Assembly: GCA_963845735.1 (NCBI GenBank)
Contig: CAWJTR010000002.1
Coordinates: forward strand, 1 to 64,000
Length of the DNA: 64,000 nucleotides
Source of the DNA: AP-15 sp963845735
Lineage (GTDB): Bacteria; Pseudomonadota; Alphaproteobacteria; ATCC43930; CGMCC-115725
Reading direction: 5' to 3'
Shown here: piece after piece, positions 20,785 through 31,353 of the stretch
Layout: each line of letters starts with the position of its first letter
Position numbering within the stretch: the first letter of the stretch is position 1
Translations under genes and position numbers: made by a program
Notes under the pieces: generated by a model
What the model saw: the letters and a program-made list of their open reading frames with translations, nothing else
What the model was told of the DNA's origin: nothing
The model's database searches: none

Positions 20785-23121
20785 GCCGCCGCCCGCCGTT
20801 CCGCGGCGCGGATCGCTTGCCACAGCCGCTCCGGGGTCACCGGCATGTCGATATGCTCGATGCCGAGCGGGGCGAGCGCATCGACGATCGCATTGACCAG
20901 CGCCGGCGGCGCCCCGATCGCGCCCGCCTCGCCGGCCCCCTTCAGGCCGAGCGGGTTGGTGCGGCACGGCACGACGTTATAGGCGAATTCGATCGCCGGC
21001 AGATCGTCGGCCCGCGGCAGGCAATAATCGGTCAAGGAGCCGGTCACGAGCTGGCCGGTCTGCGGGTCGAAGACGCAATGTTCGAGCATCGCCTGTCCTA
21101 CTCCCTGTGCGATCCCGCCCTGCACCTGGCCCTTCAGCAGCAGCGGGTTGACGACCGTGCCGAAATCGTCGACGACCAGATAGCGCACAATATCGACTTG
21201 TCCGGTCTCCGGCTCGATCTCGACCTCGCAGACATGGCAGCCATTGGGAAAAGTCGCAGCGGGCGGGGTGAAATGCCCGCTCTCGGCAAAACCCGGCTCG
21301 ACATCGGCGGGTAGGGCAGCGGGGTTGAAAGCCGCCCGCGCCACCGCCTCGATGCCGATTTCGCGGTCGGTGCCCGATATGCGGAAGGCGCCGTCGACAA
21401 AGCCGAGATCGGCCTCGGCCGCCTCCAACAGATGCGCGGCGATGCGGCGGCCTTTGGCGATCAGCTTGTCCGCGGCATTGGCGAGTGCGGCGCCGCCGAC
21501 CGGCAATGAGCGCGAACCGCCGGTGCCGCGGCCAAAGCCGATCGCGTCGGTATCCCCTTGCAGCACCCGAATTTTTTCGAGCGGCAGCCCCAGCCGCTCG
21601 GCGGCGAGCTGGGCATAGGCGGTCTGATGTCCTTGGCCCGAGGACTGGGTCCCCATCAGGATCGTCAGGCCGCCGCTCGGGTCGAACCGCAATTCGGCAA
21701 ATTCATCGGGGGGCATCCCCGACTGCTCGATATAGACGGCGTGGCCGAAGCCCGCGATAACGCCCGCGCGAGCGCGAGGCGGCCCGCCGCGCCGGAAAGC
21801 CCGTCGCGTCGGCGGCGGCGAGTGCATCCACCATGTTGCGGCCGAAGTCGCCGCTGTCATAGACGAGGCCGAGTGGGGTGGCGTAGGGCATCGCCTCGGG
21901 CCTGATGAAATTGCGCCGGCGGAGTTCCTGCGGCGCCACCCCGAGCCGGCGGGCGGCAAAGTCGATCAGGCGTTCGATCGCATAGGCCGCCTCCGGCCGC
22001 CCGGCGCCGCGATAGGCGTCGACCGGAACGGTGTGGGTGAACACCCCCTTGACCGCGACATGGATCGCCGGGATCGCATAGACGCCGCTGAACATTACCC
22101 CGCCCGATCCGGTCGGGATCTCCGGCGCGAAATTCGACAGATAGGCGCCCATATTGGCGATCGTCGCGACCTTTAGCCCGAGAAACCGCAACTCATCGTC
22201 GAGCGCCAGTTCGAGCCGGGTTAGATTATCGCGGCCCTGGGTATCGGTCATGAACGCGTCGGAGCGCTCGGGCGTCCATTTGACCGGGCGGCCGAGCTTT
22301 TTGGCGGCCCACAGCACCAGGATGTGCTCGGGATAGAGAAAAAACTTCATGCCGAACCCGCCGCCGACATCCCGGGTCACCACCCGGATGCGGTTTTCCG
22401 GGATCTTGAAGATGCTCTCGGCCAACAGATTGCGCAGAAAGTGCGAGCCTTGGGTCGAGCTCCACAAGGTGTAAGCATCCTCGCCAGGCTCGTATTCGCC
22501 GATGGCGCCGCGCGGCTCCATCGAATTGACGACGATGCGATTGTTGACGAGATCGAGACCGACGCGGTGGCGCGCCGCCGCCATCGCCCGTTCGACCGCG
22601 GCCTCGTCGCCCAACCCCCAATCGAAGGCGAGATTGCCCGGCGCCTCAGTCCACACCGTCGGTTGGCCCGGATCGAGCGCATGCGCGGTCTCGACCACCG
22701 CCGGCAACGGCTCGTAATCGACCTCGATCAGTTCAGCCGCGTCGCGGGCGGCGGCGAGGCTCTCCGCCACCACCATCGCCACGGTGTCGCCAACATGCCG
22801 CACGCGGTCGCGGACCATCGCCGGGCGCGGTGGTACGGGCGATGTCGACCCGTCGCGATTGGTCACCGCGCTCAGGCACGGGATCGGGCCGAGCCCGTCG
22901 CGGGCCACATCTTCGCCGGTCAGGACGCCGAGCACCTCCGGTGCGGCCGCAGCAGCCGCGGTGTCGAGGGCGCGGATGCGGGCATGCGCGTGCGGCGAGC
23001 GCAGCATGTAGGCGTAGGCCTGCCGCGGACGGACCAGATCATCGACATAACTGCCGCGGCCGGTGACAAACCGCCGGTCCTCGACGCGGCGGACCGGCTG
23101 GCCGATGCCGTATTGGTTCAT
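20781..23121 (-). CDS. Xanthine/CO dehydrogenase family molybdopterin-binding subunit (2), frameshifted
   Basis: The start is MNQYGIGQPVRRVEDRRFV; an upstream in-frame ATG at 23145 is less likely. The hammerhead domain is followed by DVGGGFGMKFFLYPEH, then VPVDAYRGAGRPEAAY, and the catalytic glutamate region LKGAGEAGAIGAP. AYRGAGR is the signature usually cited for form II CoxL-like proteins, whose substrate is mostly unknown. One frame shift near 21765 divides it; total length is about 780 residues. No CoxM or CoxS partner is next to it. Its end overlaps cysQ. Confidence 0.9.
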
Positions 23122-23194
23122 GGCACAAGACCTCCGAACCCGCATATCGGCCGCAGGGTGGTGTTTTGCTATAGCGCCGCGCCGAGGTTCGCGA

Positions 23195-23477
23195 CTATCG
23201 GGCCCGCGGCATATGCCATTTCAGCCCAGGGAACCTTGCATAGTCGCGATCGAAGGTGACCCATTCGCAGCCTGATTCGATGGCGAGGGCGGCGAACCAG
23301 GCATCGGTAATGTTCGGTCCTCGCGTGTCGGTCTCGGTGCAGAGCCGTTTAGAAGATGTCCCAGTGCCGCTCGCCGGGTTCCACGATCTGGCAATGGGGT
23401 TGTCCGAGAAGGTCCTCGCAGAACCGGAAAGCCTCCGCGATCCGGGATGAGAGCTGTCGCCAGTCGCTAAAGGTCAT
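23195..23477 (-). pseudogene. VapC-type PIN domain, C-terminal fragment
   Basis: The minus strand reads AEAFRFCEDLLGQPHCQIVE, PGERHWDIF, then after a one-base shift TRGPNITDAWFAALAIESGC and EWVTFDRDYARFPGLKWHMP. This is the second half of a PIN-domain ribonuclease with the conserved NITDAW and TFDRD acidic residues. The first half with the initial catalytic Asp is absent. The only start, the ATG at 23477, overlaps the stop of the upstream gene, so the fragment may be translated but inactive. Confidence 0.7.
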
Positions 23478-24427
23478 TCGACCTTTTCGAACTTTTGCAG
23501 CGAGCGCAGGTCGGCGGGGTGCGGCTTGCCTGGGTAGATTTGCGGCCAGGCGGTCCACGAGACCTCGCCGACATAGATGTCGCCGTGCCGGTCGACCGCG
23601 AGACCGTGCGGCGCCAGGAACTTGCCGAGTTCGGTCCCGGCCGGGGTGTCGCCGAAGCGGCCGATCAACTTGCCTTGATAGTCGACGATGCTGACCCGCG
23701 GCCCGAGATTGGGAATGTCGCGGCTGACCGCGGCGGCCGGGCCGACTTCGCCGATGTAGCAAATCGGCTGATGGCCGTAGGGCACGTACATCCCGCAGGG
23801 CCGGTGCAAGTTCTTCCACTGCGTCTCGTATTTACCGTTGCCGTCGAACACCTGGACCCGGTGGTTCTCGCGGTCGGCGACATAGACCCAGCCGTCCGCG
23901 TCGGTGCAGATGTTGTGGACGATGTTGAACTCGCCCTCGCCGGTGCCGGGCTCGCCCCACGACATCAGCAATTTGCCGTCGGGCGAATATTTGTGGACGC
24001 GGGAATTGCCGTAACCATCGGAAACGTAGATCTCGCCCTTTGGCGACAGCGCGGTATGGGTGCAGCGGTGGAACGGCTCGCCGCTCATATAGGGCGCCGG
24101 CTTGCCGGGCACGCCGAGTTCGAGCAGCACCTTGCCGGCGAGCGTCACCTTGCGCACGAAATGGCCGCCATCATCGGTCAGGAACATCGTATCATCAGGC
24201 GCCATGTGAACGCCGTGGGGGCGCGGATACTCGCCTTCGCCCCACGACCGCAGGAAATTACCGGCACGGTCGAAGACCATCATCGGGTGCTCGCCGCGGT
24301 TGAAGACGTAGACATTGTCGTTGCTGTCGACGCCGACCCCGCCGACCTCCTTGAAGGACCAGCCGTCGGGTAATTTCGCCCAATCGGCATTGACGCGGTA
24401 TTTGAACTGGTTGCTGCCGACGATCAT
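23474..24427 (-). CDS. NHL-repeat protein (peptidyl-amidating lyase-like beta propeller)
   Basis: An intact 317-residue beta propeller. Repeats such as PDGWSFKEVGGVGVDSNDN, GEGEFNIVHNICTDADGWVY, ADRENHRVQVFDGNGKY and FLAPHGLAVDRHGDIYVGEV are typical of NHL/PAL-like proteins; members may bind or cleave small molecules but function is not settled. No signal peptide is seen. A strong ribosome binding site GGAGGGAGGAG precedes the ATG at 24427. It is divergent from the amidohydrolase at 24524. Confidence 0.85.
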   Translation of the reverse strand: MIVGSNQFKYRVNADWAKLPDGWSFKEVGGVGVDSNDNVYVFNRGEHPMMVFDRAGNFLRSWGEGEYPRPHGVHMAPDDTMFLTDDGGHFVRKVTLAGKVLLELGVPGKPAPYMSGEPFHRCTHTALSPKGEIYVSDGYGNSRVHKYSPDGKLLMSWGEPGTGEGEFNIVHNICTDADGWVYVADRENHRVQVFDGNGKYETQWKNLHRPCGMYVPYGHQPICYIGEVGPAAAVSRDIPNLGPRVSIVDYQGKLIGRFGDTPAGTELGKFLAPHGLAVDRHGDIYVGEVSWTAWPQIYPGKPHPADLRSLQKFEKVE

Positions 24428-24523
24428 CGCAGGCTCCTCCCTCCGGAGATTGTTTGGCCTATGTCCTCTCAATATGCTGTCGCCTGACGCAGCGGAAAAT
24501 CAACACCGACGGAGGATATCCCG

Positions 24524-25542
24524 ATGGCTTACGGAGGAAATGACTGGCTGGCCCTGACCCAGGAACCGACATTGGAGCCGGAGATCGCGATCTGCGACCC
24601 CCACCATCATTTCTGGGATTTTCGGTCCGAACGCGTCCCCTACCAGCGCTATCTGCTGCACGAATTGGCGGCCGACGTTAATTGCGGCCATAACGTGCGT
24701 TCCACCGTTTTCATCGAGGCGCGATCCATGTACCGCCCGGATGGGCCGGCGGAATTGCGCCCGGTCGGCGAGGTCGAATTTGTCCAGGGTCTGGCCGCGG
24801 CCAGCGCCACCGGGCTCTATGGTCCGTGCCGGGCGGCTGCGGGCATCATCGGCCATGCCGATTTGAAACTGGGAGATCGGGTCAAGCCGGTGCTGGAGGC
24901 GCTGCAAGCCGCCAGCCCCAACCGGTTTCGCGGCATCCGGCACACGGTCACCTGGGACCCCATCCCGAGGTCGGAAACCGGGAAAAGCAGGGGGTGCTGG
25001 CCACCGCCGAATATCTCGCCGGCGCTAAAGTATTGGCGGGGATGGGGCTGTCTCTCGACACCGGGGTCTGCTTCCCGCAATTGCCCGAGCTGGCAGATTT
25101 TGCCAAGGCCATCCCCAATCTGACGATCATCCTAAACCATCTCGGTGGCTTGAACCGGGTCGGCCCCTACGGCAACCGGGACGACGAGGTCCTCGCCACC
25201 TGGCGGCGCGGTCTTGCCGAGGTGGCGCAATGCCCCAACGTCAATCTCAAGCTCGGCGGCATCGGCATGCCCCGGATCGGGTTCGACTGGCACACCCGCG
25301 AGAAGCCGATCGGCTCGGAAGAATTGGCGGCGTCGATGGCCCCGTTGATGACCTACTGCATCGAGCAGTTCGGCCCCAACCGATGCATGTTCGAAAGCAA
25401 CTTCCCGGTGGACAAGGTGTCGTTTTCCCACCACGTCTTGTTCAACGCTTTCAAACGGTTTTCCAAGGGCTATTCGGCCTCCGAGCGCGCAGCCTTGTTC
25501 CATGACGCCGCGGCTCGGGCCTACCGGATCAGCGACGCCTGA
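24524..25542 (+). CDS. Amidohydrolase family protein (frameshifted)
   Basis: TIM-barrel amidohydrolase of the amidohydrolase-2 group. The metal site DPHHHFWDFRSERVPYQRYL begins near residue 24. Further conserved blocks are RGIRHTVTWDP, LDTGVCFPQLPELADFAKAI, TIILNHLGG and MFESNFPVDKVSF with the late catalytic Asp. It ends ARAYRISDA. One shift near 24960 divides the frame. A ribosome binding site GGAGG lies nine bases before the ATG. Relatives include lactonases and 2-pyrone-4,6-dicarboxylate hydrolases; the substrate cannot be specified. The hyuA-like gene follows immediately, so the pair may form an operon. Confidence 0.85.
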
Positions 25543-25561
25543 CGGCGCGAGGCGATCGGTG

Positions 25562-27644
25562 GTGGCAAAAGGCGGCAGATTGGGTGTCGACATCGGCGGC
25601 ACTTTTACCGATGTCGCGCTCGAAGCAGATGGGCGGCGCCACAGCGCCAAGATCCTGACCACCCCCGAGGCGCCCGAGCGCGCGGTCATCGAGGCGATCC
25701 ATAGCGTGTTGCGCGAAGCCGCACTCGCTCCCGCCGATCTTTCGATCATCATCCACGGCACGACCCTGGCGACCAACGCGCTGATCGAACGCAAGGGTGC
25801 GAAGACCGCGCTCCTGACCACCGAGGGCTTTCGCGACACGGTCGAAATCCGGCACGAGAACCGGTTCGAGCAATACGACGTCAACATCGACCTGCCGCCG
25901 CCCTTGGTGCCGCGCCGGTTGCGCTTTCCGGTGCGTGAGCGCATCGATGCCGCGCGGCCGGGTGCTGGTGCCGCTCGACGAGGCGGGGGTGGCGGCGCTC
26001 GCCGGCCGCCTGATGGCCGAGCGGATCGAGGCGGTCGCGGTCGGCTTTCTGCACAGCTTTACCAACCCGGCGCACGAACGCCGCGTCGGCGAGATTCTGG
26101 CCGATCGCCTGCCCGGGGTCCCGGTCACTCTGTCGAGCGACGTGTCGCCCGAGATGCGCGAATACGAGCGCTTCTCGACCGCCTGTGCCAACGCTTATGT
26201 CCAGCCGCTGATCGGCCGCTACCTCGCCAATCTCGAAACCTTGTTGCGTCGGGAGGGCTTTTCCTGCCCGCTGTTCCTGATGCTGTCGGGCGGCGGGTTG
26301 ACCGCGGTCGAAACCGCGATCCGCTTTCCGGTGCGGCTGGTCGAGTCGGGGCCGGCAGGTGGCGCCATCTTCGCCGCCGAGATCGCCCGCCAACGCGGTC
26401 TCGACAAGGTTTTGTCCTATGACATGGGCGGGACCACCGCGAAGATCTGCCTGATCGACGAGTTGAAGCCGCAGACCAACCGCGCCTTTGAGGTCGCGCG
26501 GATCTACCGCTTCAAGAAGGGCAGCGGGCTGCCATTGCGCATCCCGGTCATCGAGATGGTCGAGATCGGCGCCGGCGGCGGCTCGATCGCGCGGGTCGAC
26601 CGGCTGAAACGGATCACCGTCGGGCCGGACAGCGCCGGCGCCGATCCGGGGCCGGCCTGCTATGGCCGCGGCGGGACCGGGCCGACCGTGACCGATGCCG
26701 ATTTGCTGCTCGGGCGGATCGACCCGACCGGCTTTTCCGGCGGGCGCATGGCGCTCGACCGCGACGCGGCCGAAGCGGCGCTACGGCACGAAGTGGCTGA
26801 GCCGCTGGCCCTGGCAACAGAGCTGGCGGCGCTCGGGGTCAGCGAGATCGTCGACGAGAACATGGCCAATGCCGCCCGCGTCCACGCAATCGAAAGCGGC
26901 AAGGATGCGCGCGGCCGCACCTTGGTCGCCTTTGGCGGCGCGGCGCCGCTGCACGCCGCGCGGATGGCCGAAAAGCTCGGCCTCGACCGGGTGCTGGTGC
27001 CGTCCTATGCCGGGGTCGGCTCGGCGGTCGGGTTTCTGCGCGCGCCGATCGCCTATGAGATCGTGCGCTCCGGGTTGCAGCGACTCGATGCGTTCGACGC
27101 CGCCGCGGCCAACGCATTGCTCGCCGCGATGCGCGCCGAGGCCGAGCCGATCGTGCGCCGCGGGGCCGGCGCGGCGCCGTTGACCGAGACCCGTTCGGCG
27201 TTCATGCGCTACCGCGGCCAGGGCCATGAGATCGCGGTGCCGCTGCCGACCAGAGCCTACAATGCCGCCGACGCCGCGACCCTGCGGGCTGCCTTCGAAG
27301 ACGCCTATCGCCGGCTCTACAGCCGCATCATCCCCGGCGTCGAAGTCGAAATCCTCAGCTGGGTCCTGTTGCTCTCCGCCCCGCCCCCCGCCGAACCCGC
27401 CGCCGTCCCGCCATCGCCCACCCCCCACACCCCGGAGCCCGCCCGTCATCGCCCGGTCTTCGACCCGGAATTGGGCGAGTTCGTCACCGTCGCGATCTAC
27501 GACCGCCGCGACCTGAAGCCCGGCGCCCAAATAGCCGGCCCCGCGGTCATCGTCGAAGACGAGACCTCGACCGTGGTCACCCGCCTGTTCGACGCAACCG
27601 TCGACGCCTTCGGCTACATCGAACTGACCCGGCGAGCGAGCTGA
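25562..27644 (+). CDS. Hydantoinase/oxoprolinase family protein, HyuA-type (frameshifted)
   Basis: Full-length HyuA-type protein of about 690 residues. The actin-like ATPase motifs are GVDIGGTFTDVALEADG near the start, IIHGTTLATNALIERKGAKT, and SYDMGGTTAKICLID. Other hallmarks are ESGPAGGAIFAAEIARQRG and VDENMANAARVHAIESGKD. A shift near 25960 breaks it. A GTG at 25562 gives the normal N-terminus; an ATG at 25502 in the same frame overlaps the upstream gene. HyuA works with HyuB in ATP-dependent hydantoin or oxoproline hydrolysis, or in ketone carboxylation. No hyuB follows: the next sequence is an IS630 element. Confidence 0.88.
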
Positions 27645-27678
27645 GCGGCGAAGCGCCCGCGCTGCGGAATTCCCGTCG

Positions 27679-27817
27679 AACCGGGAAAATAACCGGGAAT
27701 TTGATCGATTTCGCCCTCTTCGCTCCGCTTTTCCAAGAAAAATATACATCAAAATAATCGCTTGCTGGCGAATTTCCGTCGGCTGCGAACCGGGAATTTT
27801 TTCGGCCGAACCGGGAA
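27679..27817. repeat. Four AACCGGGAA repeats in an intergenic region
   Basis: The nonamer AACCGGGAA occurs at 27679, 27691, 27788 and 27809, in the 190 bases between hyuA and the IS630 end, and its partial complement TTCCCG occurs at 27670. The role is unknown; it may be a dispersed intergenic repeat, a protein-binding array or an insertion target. Confidence 0.6.
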
Positions 27818-27833
27818 TTAGAGCATTTTCCAC

Positions 27834-28282
27834 TTAGATTGAGGCGTATCCGGCATGATCAAGATAGTGGGAGCACTCGGCGGCGGAGAAGTTGTCCAGC
27901 AGCCGGCCGATGGCGTCCCACAGTGATGCGATGGTGCGCGCGGCGGTGCGGCGCAACAGCGCCTTGAGCTTGGCGAAGAGCATCTCGATCGGGTTAAAGT
28001 CGGGCGAGTAGGGCGGCAGGTAGAGCAGGGCAGCGCCGGCCGCCGCGATCGTATCGCGCACCCCGGCGACCTTGTGGGCGGGCAGATTGTCGATGATCAC
28101 GATGTCGCCAGGCGACAGCGTCGGGGCCAAGCAGCGCTCGACGTAGACGCGGAAGATTTGGCCATTCATGGCCCGGTCGCTGACAAAGGGTGCGGTCACC
28201 CCATCGACGCGCAGACCGGCCACAAACGTGGTTGTCTTCCGATGACCGTGCGGCACCCGTCCGATCAACCGGGAACCGCGTC
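27834..28282 (-). pseudogene. IS630 transposase, C-terminal half
   Basis: Reads RRGSRLIGRVPHGHRKTTTF, then LSPGDIVIIDNLPAHKVAGV with the second catalytic Asp, and LYLPPYSPDFNPIEMLFAKL with the final catalytic Glu of the DDE triad. It lacks the first Asp, which is on the other side of the IS66 insertion. Confidence 0.88.
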
Positions 28283-28340
28283 GCGTCAGCTGAGGGTCGT
28301 CTTGCGCTGGGCGTGTTGAGCTGGATGCTGCCGCTGTTTT

Positions 28341-28807
28341 ATGGGCGGCGGTGCAATGGATGATGCGGGGCTGGTCGATAAGGAGGACCTCGGGAGTACT
28401 CATACGAGGGCTCGGGAGGTCCGCGGCGAGGTTCTCACCGGTCCGGAGCGGCGGCGGCGCTGGAGCCTCGAAGAGAAGCTGCGGATATTGGCGCAGAGCG
28501 TGGCGCCGGGATCGTCGCCCTCGTCTGGTTTGCCGGCTGCACGGGATCAGCAGCGGCCAGCTTTACACCTGGCGCCGGCAGTTCCGCACCGGCGAGCTGA
28601 CCGGGTTTGCGCCGGTGAGATTGGCGCTCGCCGGTTGAACAGCTTGCACTGGCCGCAGCGCCGGTTGATCCGGTGCCGACACTGCCCGAACCCGATCGGC
28701 GAGCGGACGGGATAATCGAGGTCGAGCTGCCCTCGGGGGTGAAGCTGCGGCTGACCGGCGCGGTCGACGAGGTGGCGTTGCGCCGGGTCTTGTCGGCGCT
28801 GTCGTGA
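28341..28807 (+). CDS. tnpA: IS66 TnpA/Orf1 (copy 2, frameshifted)
   Basis: Same helix-turn-helix protein as in copy 1: RRRRWSLEEKLRILAQSV, then after a shift near 28520 RLHGISSGQLYTWRRQF, and after another near 28635 a tail IIEVELPSGVKLRLTGAVDE. The stop overlaps the tnpB start. Copy 1 reads through these positions, so the shifts here are either errors or specific to this copy. Confidence 0.85.
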
Positions 28808-29151
28808 TCGGCATTCCGGGCAATGTCCGCGTCTATCTGGCATGCGGCGTCACTGACATGAGGAAAGGCTTTGACGGGCTGGCGGCGCGGGTGCAGACGA
28901 CGTTGCGGCTCGACCCGCATGGCGGCGCGCTGTTCGTGTTTCGCGGCCGCCGCGGCGATCTGATCAAGGTGCTGTGGTGGGACGGGCAAGGCCTGTGCCT
29001 GTTTGCCAAGCGGCTGGAGCGCGGCCGGTTTCTGTGGCCGCAGGCGAAGGACGGATCGGTGGTGCTGACGGCAGCGCAATTGTCGATGCTGCTGGAGGGC
29101 ATCGACTGGCGTGCGCCGCGCCGCAGCTGGGCCCCGGAGGTGGCCGGCTGA
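28804..29151 (+). CDS. tnpB: IS66 TnpB (copy 2, intact)
   Basis: An intact 115-residue TnpB beginning MIGIPGNVRVYLACGVTDMR and ending APRRSWAPEVAG with a TGA. It provides the reference length for the broken copy-1 protein. Confidence 0.92.
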   Translation: MIGIPGNVRVYLACGVTDMRKGFDGLAARVQTTLRLDPHGGALFVFRGRRGDLIKVLWWDGQGLCLFAKRLERGRFLWPQAKDGSVVLTAAQLSMLLEGIDWRAPRRSWAPEVAG

Positions 29152-29198
29152 ACGGCGCGACATAGTGACTCAGGCGGGTACGATGTCGCCGCTGCTCA

Positions 29199-30824
29199 AT
29201 GAGCGCGGGAGTAAACTCTTGGTTGATGCCAGATGCTGCTGACCCCGTCCAAGAGATCGCCGAGCTGCGCGCCTTGCTGGCCGAGCGCGAGGCGGAACTG
29301 GCGGTGGCGCGGGCCGAGCTGACCGGCGCCCGGCTGCGGATCGAACAGTACAAGGCCCAGCTTGCCCAGCTGCGGCGGATGCAGTTCGGGCGCTCGTCGG
29401 AAAAACTCGACACCCAGATCGCGCAACTCGAGCTGATGCTCGAGGATCTGGAGGAGAGGCGAAGCGGCACGCACAGCGCCGGCGGCACGGCGTGTCCCTG
29501 ATCAGCCACGCCGCGAACGGCGCCAGCCGGTGCGGCGGCCGTTGCCCGATCATCTGCCGCGCGAGGAGATCGTGCATGATCCGGGTTCGGTGTGCCCGGG
29601 CTGCGGCGGCACCCGTTTTGCCAAGCTCGGCGAGGACGTGACCGAGGTCTTGGAGAAGATCCCGGCACGCCTCAAAGTGATCCGCCATATCCGGCCGAAG
29701 CTGAGCTGCCGCTGCTGCGAGCGCATCATCCAAGCGCCGATGCCCGATCTGCCGATCGAGAAGGGCCGGCCGGGTCCGGGTCTGGTCGCCAATGTCGTGG
29801 TCAGCAAATATCTCGACGGGCTGCCGCTCTACCGCCAATCGGCGATCCTGGCGCGCGAAGGCATCGAGATCGAGCGCGCCACCCTGGCCGACTGGGTCGG
29901 GCATGCCGCCTGGTGGGTGACGCCGCTGGCCGAGCTGATCGGCGCCCATGTCATGGCGGCGCCGATCATCCACACCGACGACACGCCGATCGCCGTGCTG
30001 GCGCCGGGCAATGGCAAGACCCGGACCGGGCGGCTGTGGACCTATGTCGTCGACGAGCGGCCCTGGCAAGGCGAGCGGGCCCCGGCGGCCTATTACCGCT
30101 TCAGCCCCGATCGCCGCGGCGAGCGGCCGCGCGATCATCTGGCCCGCTTTCGCGGCGTGATCCAGGCCGACGCCTTCAGCGGCTACCAGGCCCTGACGCG
30201 ACCGACATCCGCCAAAGACCGGATTGGCCGAGCCGCCGCCGCTGATCCACGCGGCGTGTTGGGCCCACGCCCGGCGCAAATTTTACGACGTGTTCGAGTC
30301 GACCAAATCGCCGATCGCCGAGGAGGCGCTGAAACGGATCGGCGAGCTCTACAAGATCGAAGCCGAGATCACTGGCCAGTCGGCCGAAGCCCGGCTGGCG
30401 GCGCGACAGAGCCGTGCCGTGGCGATCCTCGACGCCTTGCGCGACTGGCTGACGGCACAGCGCCGCCGGCTGTCAGCAAAGAACGCGCTCGCCAAGGCGA
30501 TCCAATACGCGCTCAGCCGCTGGGAGGCGCTGAGCCGCTATGCCGGTGATGGCCGGCTCGCGATCGACAATAATGTCGCCGAGCGGGCACTGCGCGGTAT
30601 CGCCGTCACCCGCAAAAATTTTTTGTTCCTCGGATCCGAGGCCGGCGGCGAGCGCGCCGCAATCCTCTACACCGTGCTGGAAAGCGCCAAACTCAACGGC
30701 CTCGATCCGCAAGCCTGGCTCGCCGACGTGATCGACCGCATGGCCAAGGGGCACCCGATCAACCGGCTCAGCCGAACTGCTGCCGTGGAACTGGCAGCCC
30801 AAAATCGCCACCCTCGCCGCCTGA
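29199..30824 (+). CDS. tnpC: IS66 transposase TnpC (copy 2, frameshifted)
   Basis: Same layout as copy 1: a coiled coil from AELRALLAEREAELAVAR, MQFGRSSEKLD, zinc finger CPGCGGTRF, catalytic IHTDDTPIAVL, IQADAFSGYQAL and DNNVAERALRG. Frame shifts occur near 29460, 30225 and 30770. The end ATLAA-stop is at 30822. Because copy 1 breaks elsewhere, a full TnpC sequence can be assembled by comparing the two. Confidence 0.9.
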
Positions 30825-30846
30825 GCGGCCACCAGCTGACGCTTAC

Positions 30847-31353
30847 GCAACGCCCGCGTCGGCAACGCCCGCGTCGGCGCGCCATGTTGGTGGCCGTGCC
30901 GGTCTCGTCGATAAACACCAGCCGACGCGGATCAAGCCATGGCTGGAGGTTTTTCCACACCAGCCGTGCCGCCGCCACGTCAGCGCGCTGCTGTTCGGCG
31001 GCGTGCACGGTTTTTTTTTAAAGCTGATGCCGTGCCGCTCGAAGAACCGCCAGACCGAGCTCACGCCAACCCGGACGCCACGCTCGCTGAGCAGCTCGCG
31101 GATCTCGTCCAGAGTGAGATCGGCACGCTCGCCAATCAGCACCAATAACCAGTCGGTGTGCGGCTGCAGCGGCGAGCGGCTGCGGCCCTTCTGCGACTTG
31201 GCCGACGCTGCCGGTGCGCCGCCAGCGGCCAATCCAAGCGGTCGCCGTCGACTCGCCGATGCCCAACCGGCGCCCCGCCCCGCGCGCCGAAAAACCGCCC
31301 TCAACCGCGCGGATGACGCGGATCCGCAGATCGCTCGAATACGCCCTCGCCAT
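30847..31353 (-). pseudogene. IS630 transposase, N-terminal half
   Basis: Begins MARAYSSDLRIRVIRAVEGG with a helix-turn-helix GAGRRLGIGESTATAWIGRW. After frame changes it gives TLDEIRELLSERGVRVGVSS and then LVFIDETGTATNMARRRGR, the first catalytic Asp region. It ends at the IS66 boundary, beside a 15-bp tandem duplication at 30847-30876. Together with the C-terminal half at 27834 it makes one complete IS630 transposase. Confidence 0.85.

Larger units (their letters stand above)
28283..30846 (+). mobile_element. IS66 family insertion sequence, copy 2 (inside IS630)
   Basis: The right end CAGCTGACGCTTAC at 30833-30846 is intact. The left end begins at GCGTCAGCTGAGG, lacking the first four bases GTAA. 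No 8-bp target duplication is seen. It carries tnpA, tnpB and tnpC on the plus strand and is nearly identical to copy 1, in inverted orientation about 14.3 kb away. Insertion split the IS630 transposase. Confidence 0.92.

Noticed and set aside
27679..27817. CRISPR array from AACCGGGAA repeats
   Set aside because: The repeats are only nine bases, irregularly spaced (12, 97 and 21 bases apart) and without cas genes.
13986..28282. Inversion between the two IS66 copies as the cause of missing target duplications
   Set aside because: Swapping the flanking 8-mers as an inversion predicts does not restore matching duplications at either copy.
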